From NCBI GenBank assembly GCA_020433785.1, contig JAGRCC010000015.1, forward strand, positions 1 to 28,167: a stretch of DNA of 28,167 nucleotides, given 5' to 3'. The stretch is from Anaerolineae bacterium. Lineage in GTDB: Bacteria > Chloroflexota > Anaerolineae > 4572-78 > J111. Positions 24,272 to 28,167 of this stretch are shown here, piece after piece (the first letter of the stretch is position 1; each line of letters opens with the position of its first letter). The notes below the pieces were generated by a model. The model did not search any database and was not told the origin of the DNA. It saw only the letters and a program-made list of their open reading frames with translations. Position numbers and translations under genes: made by a program.

Positions 24272-25444
24272 GTGCCAAAACATTCTCCGTATCTCATTCT
24301 CCACCCCATCACCCGCCTGATTATCGGGGGAGCCCAAGAAAATACCATGCTCACCTGCGATCGGCTGAATAAAATCGACTGGCAGGCCGAGATCATCTCC
24401 GGCCCGCAAACCGGTTCAGAAGGCAGTCTCATAGAAGAAGTACGCCGGCGCGGCGTCGCCCTGACTATCGAACCGGCCCTGGTGCGTGAGATTAACCCGC
24501 TTAAGGATGTGCTGGCGCTGTGGCGGCTGTGGCACTTCATCAAAAAGAACCGCTATGTTATCGTCCACACCCATAGTTCCAAAGCCGGCCTTTTAGGCCG
24601 ATGGGCGGCCTGGCTGGCCGGAACTCCGATTATCGTCCATACGGTTCACGGCTGGGGCCACACCGAGCGGCAGCATCCGCTGGTGCGTCAATTTTATATC
24701 GGCTTAGAGAAGCTGACCCTGCCGCTGACCGACGGCTTGATCACCGTATCGCCGCGTGATATCGAAAAAGGGCTGCGGGATGGTATTGGCCGGCCTGAAA
24801 ATTATGTCGTTATTCGCAGCGGCATCGAACTGGAGCATTTCGGCCACCCGCGCGTCCCCCGCGAGCAGACGCGGGCGGTTCTTAACATCCCGGCCGATGC
24901 CCCGGTCATTGGTACGGTATCGCGCATGTCGGCTCAAAAAGCGCCACTCGATTTTGTGCTGGCGGCCGGCGCAATCGCTCAAGCCTGCCCGGAAGCCTAT
25001 TTTGTGTTTGTCGGCGATGGACCGCTGCGGCCTCAAGTGGAAGCGCAGGTGGCCGCTTTGGGGCTGGGCGAGCGATTTATTTTGACTGGCCTACGGCGCG
25101 ATGTGCCGGAGTTGATGGCCGCTTTTGATGTTTTTGTGCTGACCTCGCTGTGGGAGGGCTTGCCCCGGGTACTGCCCCAAGCGATGGCCACCGGCCTGCC
25201 CATTGTGGCTACGGCTATCGATGGCAATGCCGAAGCGGTCATCGAGGGGGTAAATGGGCGGTTAGTTCCACCAGACCGGCCGGAGCAGGCGGCTCAGGCG
25301 GTGATTGATTTATTGCGCGATCGCAACCTAATGGCCCGAATGGGCATCGAAGGCCAAAAACGGGTTGGTGAATTTGGGGCGCAGCAAATGGTTGATCAAA
25401 TTGCTGATCTGTATCAGCAGCTTTTGAAGCGAAAAGGATTATGA
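24272..25444 (+). CDS. Glycosyltransferase family 4
   Basis: 390 residues from GTG 24272. The N-terminal half has ITRLIIGGAQENTM and HTHSSKAGLLGRWAAWLAGT, then IIVHTVHGWG, a pattern common to GT4 enzymes of capsule and exopolysaccharide clusters. The donor signature is WEGLPRVLPQAMATGLPIVA: Glu295 is present, but the second Glu of EX7E is Gln303, as in a known GT4 subgroup. The codon usage is GC-rich compared with the preceding gene. Likely one of the glycosyl transfers of repeat-unit assembly; substrate unknown. Confidence 0.88.
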   Translation: MPKHSPYLILHPITRLIIGGAQENTMLTCDRLNKIDWQAEIISGPQTGSEGSLIEEVRRRGVALTIEPALVREINPLKDVLALWRLWHFIKKNRYVIVHTHSSKAGLLGRWAAWLAGTPIIVHTVHGWGHTERQHPLVRQFYIGLEKLTLPLTDGLITVSPRDIEKGLRDGIGRPENYVVIRSGIELEHFGHPRVPREQTRAVLNIPADAPVIGTVSRMSAQKAPLDFVLAAGAIAQACPEAYFVFVGDGPLRPQVEAQVAALGLGERFILTGLRRDVPELMAAFDVFVLTSLWEGLPRVLPQAMATGLPIVATAIDGNAEAVIEGVNGRLVPPDRPEQAAQAVIDLLRDRNLMARMGIEGQKRVGEFGAQQMVDQIADLYQQLLKRKGL

Positions 25445-25487
25445 CGATGGTGAGGCATATCGGGGTCATGACGACAGCCAGCGACTC

Positions 25488-25516
25488 TTGCCTTTGCCGC
25501 CTCAACACGGTAAGAT
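25488..25516 (+). promoter_or_regulatory. Possible weak promoter before the O-antigen ligase-type gene
   Basis: TTGCCT (25488-25493) and TAAGAT (25511-25516) are 17 bases apart, each matching the consensus at four of six positions. Transcription would start near 25523, about 42 bases before ATG 25565. The 120-bp gap is one of the largest inside the cluster, so an internal promoter is plausible but not strong. Confidence 0.25.
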
Positions 25517-25564
25517 TAAATAATCGTGTTTGAAAAATGACCAAGTTTGACCCAGAGTAATCTC

Positions 25565-28167
25565 ATGCAAACAAAACTTTCCCTCTTTTGTAGCAAAATT
25601 ATTGAAGCTGGCTGGTTGGCCGCGTTGGTGACCGTTCCCCTCTTCTTTAATATCTATTCCGCTCGAACCTTTGAACCTGATAAAATTACGCTGCTGCGGG
25701 CTATCGTTAGCTTAATGATATTAGCTTGGCTGGTATTGGTGGTCGAACAAGGCTTTGGCGCTGAAGAGGGCGAATCGACCTCTTTTTCTGATCGATTTCG
25801 GGCGTGGCTGAAACTGCCGTTAGTTTTGCCTACCCTGCTCTTGGTCATCATTTACATGATCAGTACGGCCTTGTCGATCTCGCCCCAGGTTAGTTTGTGG
25901 GGATCGTATCAACGCTTGCAAGGCACTTATTCGGCTTTATCCTATATTGTTGTGTTTGCGCTGATGGCCGGGCAACTCCGCACTCAGGAGCAGGTTGATC
26001 GGCTGGTCAACTTGGTGATTATTACCAGCGTGCCGATTGGTCTCTACGGTATCATTCAACGCTACGGCCTCGATCCGCTGCCGTGGGCCGGTGATGTGAC
26101 CCGACGGGTTGCGGCCAATATGGGGAACGCCATCTTTGTGGCGTCTTACTTGATCATGATCGTGCCGCTGACGATTTCGCGCCTGGTTCGCTCGATGGCC
26201 GAGATTATTAAGGATGAGTCGGCTTCTTGGGGGCATACAGTATCGGCCGCAGTCTATATTTTTGCCCTGGCCATTCAGGTGATTACGGTCCTATTTAGCC
26301 AAAGCCGCGGCCCGATGTTGGGGGTAATGGGGGCTGCTTTTGCAATGGGCGTGCTGATGCTACTGATCCCTCGCCAACAGGCGGTCGAAAAAGGTCGATT
26401 GGCCGTTAAAGAGATCGCTTTGGCCGTCGGGTTTGTTATTCCGCTCGGGGTGGCGGGTGGTTTATCAGCCGGCTTGGGGTATGCCATCGGCTTGGGCGTA
26501 CAACGCCTGTTGATCGGTATGAACTACCAAATCGAAGGTGTTGCTTTTGCCGGAGCGGCCTTAGGTGGGTTGTTGGGCTTTTTTGGGTTATATACTTACA
26601 TGATAGCCACCGAACGAGGCTGGCGCTGGCTTTGGTTGAGCTGGTTGGCCGTTGGGGCGTTGGGGATTGGTTTTATTCTGGCCCTGAATGCCCGTGGCAC
26701 GGCCCTGGATCCGTTCTTAGACCCTATTCGGGAGCTGCCCTATTTCAGTCGAATGGCCCAAATCACGGAAACGTCAAGAACGGGCCGCGTTCGTGTGCTG
26801 ATTTGGGATGCGGCTTTGGAGTTGGTTAAACCTCACCAAGCCCTGGGCATCGAAGACGATCCCTTTGCCAAAAAAGACAACTTTAATGTGGTTAGGCCGT
26901 TAATCGGCTACGGTCCCGAATCGATGTTCAACGCCTTTGCCTTTGTCTATCCCCCCGACCTGGCCCATGTCGAACTGCGTGGCAGCTCGGCTGACCGTTC
27001 CCACAACGAAACAATGGACAGCCTGGTCATTACCGGCTTGCTTGGTTTCTTAGCGTTTTATTCTGTGATGATCTCGCTGTTCTACTACGCGGTTCGCTGG
27101 CTGGGCTGGGTTCCCCACAAGACCGCTCGCTATGGCCTGCTGGCTTTTCTGATCATCGGCGGGATCATTGGTGGGATCATTCCCTATTTGACGCAAGGTG
27201 AATTCACCTTTATGCCGCTCGGCCTGCCTTTTGGGGTTATGTCCGGCCTGATCCTCTATTTGGCCTGGCAGGGCTTTGTCGGACCAAAAATTTCGCCTGA
27301 AACTAACCGGCTGCCGACTTACACGTTGCTGTTCATCGGTCTACTCGGCGCGATCATTGGTCACTTCATCGAAGTTCACTTCGTCTTTTCAATCGCGGCC
27401 ACGTATATCTATTTTTGGGCGTATGCCGGGCTGATGTTGGCCATCACCCGCATCGATACGATGGAGCCCATCCCGGACACCACGACAATTCCAGCCGAAG
27501 AGATCGAGTCGGTCGAGGTGGTTTCTGAACCGGTCAGTAAAAGTCGGCGCGCCAGAAAGGGCCGCAGTCGCCGAAGAAAGGCGGAGACCATACCGGCCGG
27601 TGCCTCGGGTTCGGCGCTGCCGGTTCGGCGCGAAAGCTGGGAAATGTGGGCCGGCAGCCAGGGTTTGGCGATGGCCATTATTTTGATTATTTTGGCCTTC
27701 GACTTTATCACACCCCAATTTGAATTTACCTTCGGTAATGAGAAAAGCGCCAGCTTACTGTGGATGATTATCATCACCTGGCTGGTTGGTTTTGCCATTG
27801 TAATGGGCGGTCTGGCGATCAAGCAAGATGAATGGCGGTCGCCCTTACATTGGGGACGGGCCGTGGCCCTATATGCGGTTACCTCTTTAACTTATTTTCT
27901 ATTTTACACGATGGCCCATCGCTGGCAGTTTGGGCAGCGGGTCGCGGTGAGTTCAATCGATGATGTGATCTACGCCTCTAGTATTTTGACCAATGGGCTG
28001 GTTATCTTCTACTTTTTCCTCTTTTTGCTTATGGCGATTATTGCCATCACCCTCATCTGGGGCCAAACGCGCAGCCTGCCCACCTGGCGCAGTGAGAATT
28101 GGTGGCTCTATCCGCCGCTAGTGTTAGCTATCCTGACCGTGATCTGGTTCAAAAATGTCGATGTGGT
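25565..28167 (+). CDS. O-antigen ligase/polymerase-type membrane protein (partial, C-terminus off the right edge)
   Basis: 867 codons are visible from ATG 25565 and the frame continues past the edge. It is a polytopic protein with at least 15 hydrophobic segments. The Wzy_C/WaaL-type signatures are FSQSRGPMLG (residues ~244-253) and, in the large external loop, IGYGPESMFNAFAFVYPP followed by SHNETMDSLVITGLLG (H480). Known relatives polymerise lipid-linked repeat units or ligate them to an acceptor on the outer face of the membrane; the two activities cannot be told apart by sequence. It is longer than ordinary Wzy/WaaL (about 400-450 residues). After the core, a linker near residue 659-672 is extremely Arg/Lys-rich and is followed by a second block of membrane segments. 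Related long proteins often end in TPR repeats, which would be outside the window. It is the likely polymerase for the cluster. Confidence 0.85.
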   Translation, partial: MQTKLSLFCSKIIEAGWLAALVTVPLFFNIYSARTFEPDKITLLRAIVSLMILAWLVLVVEQGFGAEEGESTSFSDRFRAWLKLPLVLPTLLLVIIYMISTALSISPQVSLWGSYQRLQGTYSALSYIVVFALMAGQLRTQEQVDRLVNLVIITSVPIGLYGIIQRYGLDPLPWAGDVTRRVAANMGNAIFVASYLIMIVPLTISRLVRSMAEIIKDESASWGHTVSAAVYIFALAIQVITVLFSQSRGPMLGVMGAAFAMGVLMLLIPRQQAVEKGRLAVKEIALAVGFVIPLGVAGGLSAGLGYAIGLGVQRLLIGMNYQIEGVAFAGAALGGLLGFFGLYTYMIATERGWRWLWLSWLAVGALGIGFILALNARGTALDPFLDPIRELPYFSRMAQITETSRTGRVRVLIWDAALELVKPHQALGIEDDPFAKKDNFNVVRPLIGYGPESMFNAFAFVYPPDLAHVELRGSSADRSHNETMDSLVITGLLGFLAFYSVMISLFYYAVRWLGWVPHKTARYGLLAFLIIGGIIGGIIPYLTQGEFTFMPLGLPFGVMSGLILYLAWQGFVGPKISPETNRLPTYTLLFIGLLGAIIGHFIEVHFVFSIAATYIYFWAYAGLMLAITRIDTMEPIPDTTTIPAEEIESVEVVSEPVSKSRRARKGRSRRRKAETIPAGASGSALPVRRESWEMWAGSQGLAMAIILIILAFDFITPQFEFTFGNEKSASLLWMIIITWLVGFAIVMGGLAIKQDEWRSPLHWGRAVALYAVTSLTYFLFYTMAHRWQFGQRVAVSSIDDVIYASSILTNGLVIFYFFLFLLMAIIAITLIWGQTRSLPTWRSENWWLYPPLVLAILTVIWFKNVDV

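Noticed and set aside
1..28167. CRISPR arrays, tRNA genes, insertion sequences and phage genes
   Set aside because: I found no regularly spaced repeats, cloverleaf-like segments, transposase motifs or terminal inverted repeats.

Overview
The window suggests a chromosomal segment of a free-living bacterium, most plausibly of the Chloroflexota (Anaerolineae or Caldilineae type). The hints are a tandem multi-GAF protein, a lipoprotein with PD40 repeats, a very long O-antigen-ligase-type membrane protein and moderate GC with mixed codon use. The assignment is an inference; no rRNA or other phylogenetic marker is present. I see no tRNA, CRISPR array, insertion sequence or phage gene.

Left flank (1-3836): a tandem-GAF sensor protein, cut by the left edge, reads leftward. 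A beta-propeller lipoprotein reads rightward. Each has a good sigma-70-type promoter in the 333-bp divergent gap between them.

Control region (3837-4209): this gap is unusually structured. It holds three GTAC-centred sites around a predicted promoter (P1), a CU-rich stretch ending in an intrinsic terminator with loop CCCTCCT, and then a second near-consensus promoter (P2) whose -10 and start region carry a 14-bp tandem repeat and a perfect inverted repeat. P2 drives a MarR-like winged-helix regulator typical of exopolysaccharide clusters.

Polysaccharide cluster (4210 to the right edge, all on the + strand, mostly tightly spaced or overlapping): in order, the regulator, a bi-domain (MDR + Gfo/Idh/MocA) oxidoreductase, an AsnB-type amidotransferase, a CmcI-like methyltransferase, GT4, GT2, a Wzx-like flippase, a methyltransferase, GT4, GT4, a methyltransferase, GT4, a heparinase II/III-family protein, GT4, UDP-GlcNAc 2-epimerase, GT4, GT4, and an O-antigen ligase/polymerase-type membrane protein cut by the right edge.

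Taken together the genes predict a surface or secreted heteropolysaccharide built from about eight glycosyl transfers (seven GT4 and one GT2). It may contain ManNAc-derived residues, redox-remodelled or uronic sugars, amide groups and methyl groups. It would be flipped by the Wzx-like protein and polymerised or ligated by the last gene. The initiating phosphoglycosyltransferase, chain-length control, export proteins and most nucleotide-sugar enzymes are not in the window, so the cluster is either continued to the right or split in the genome.
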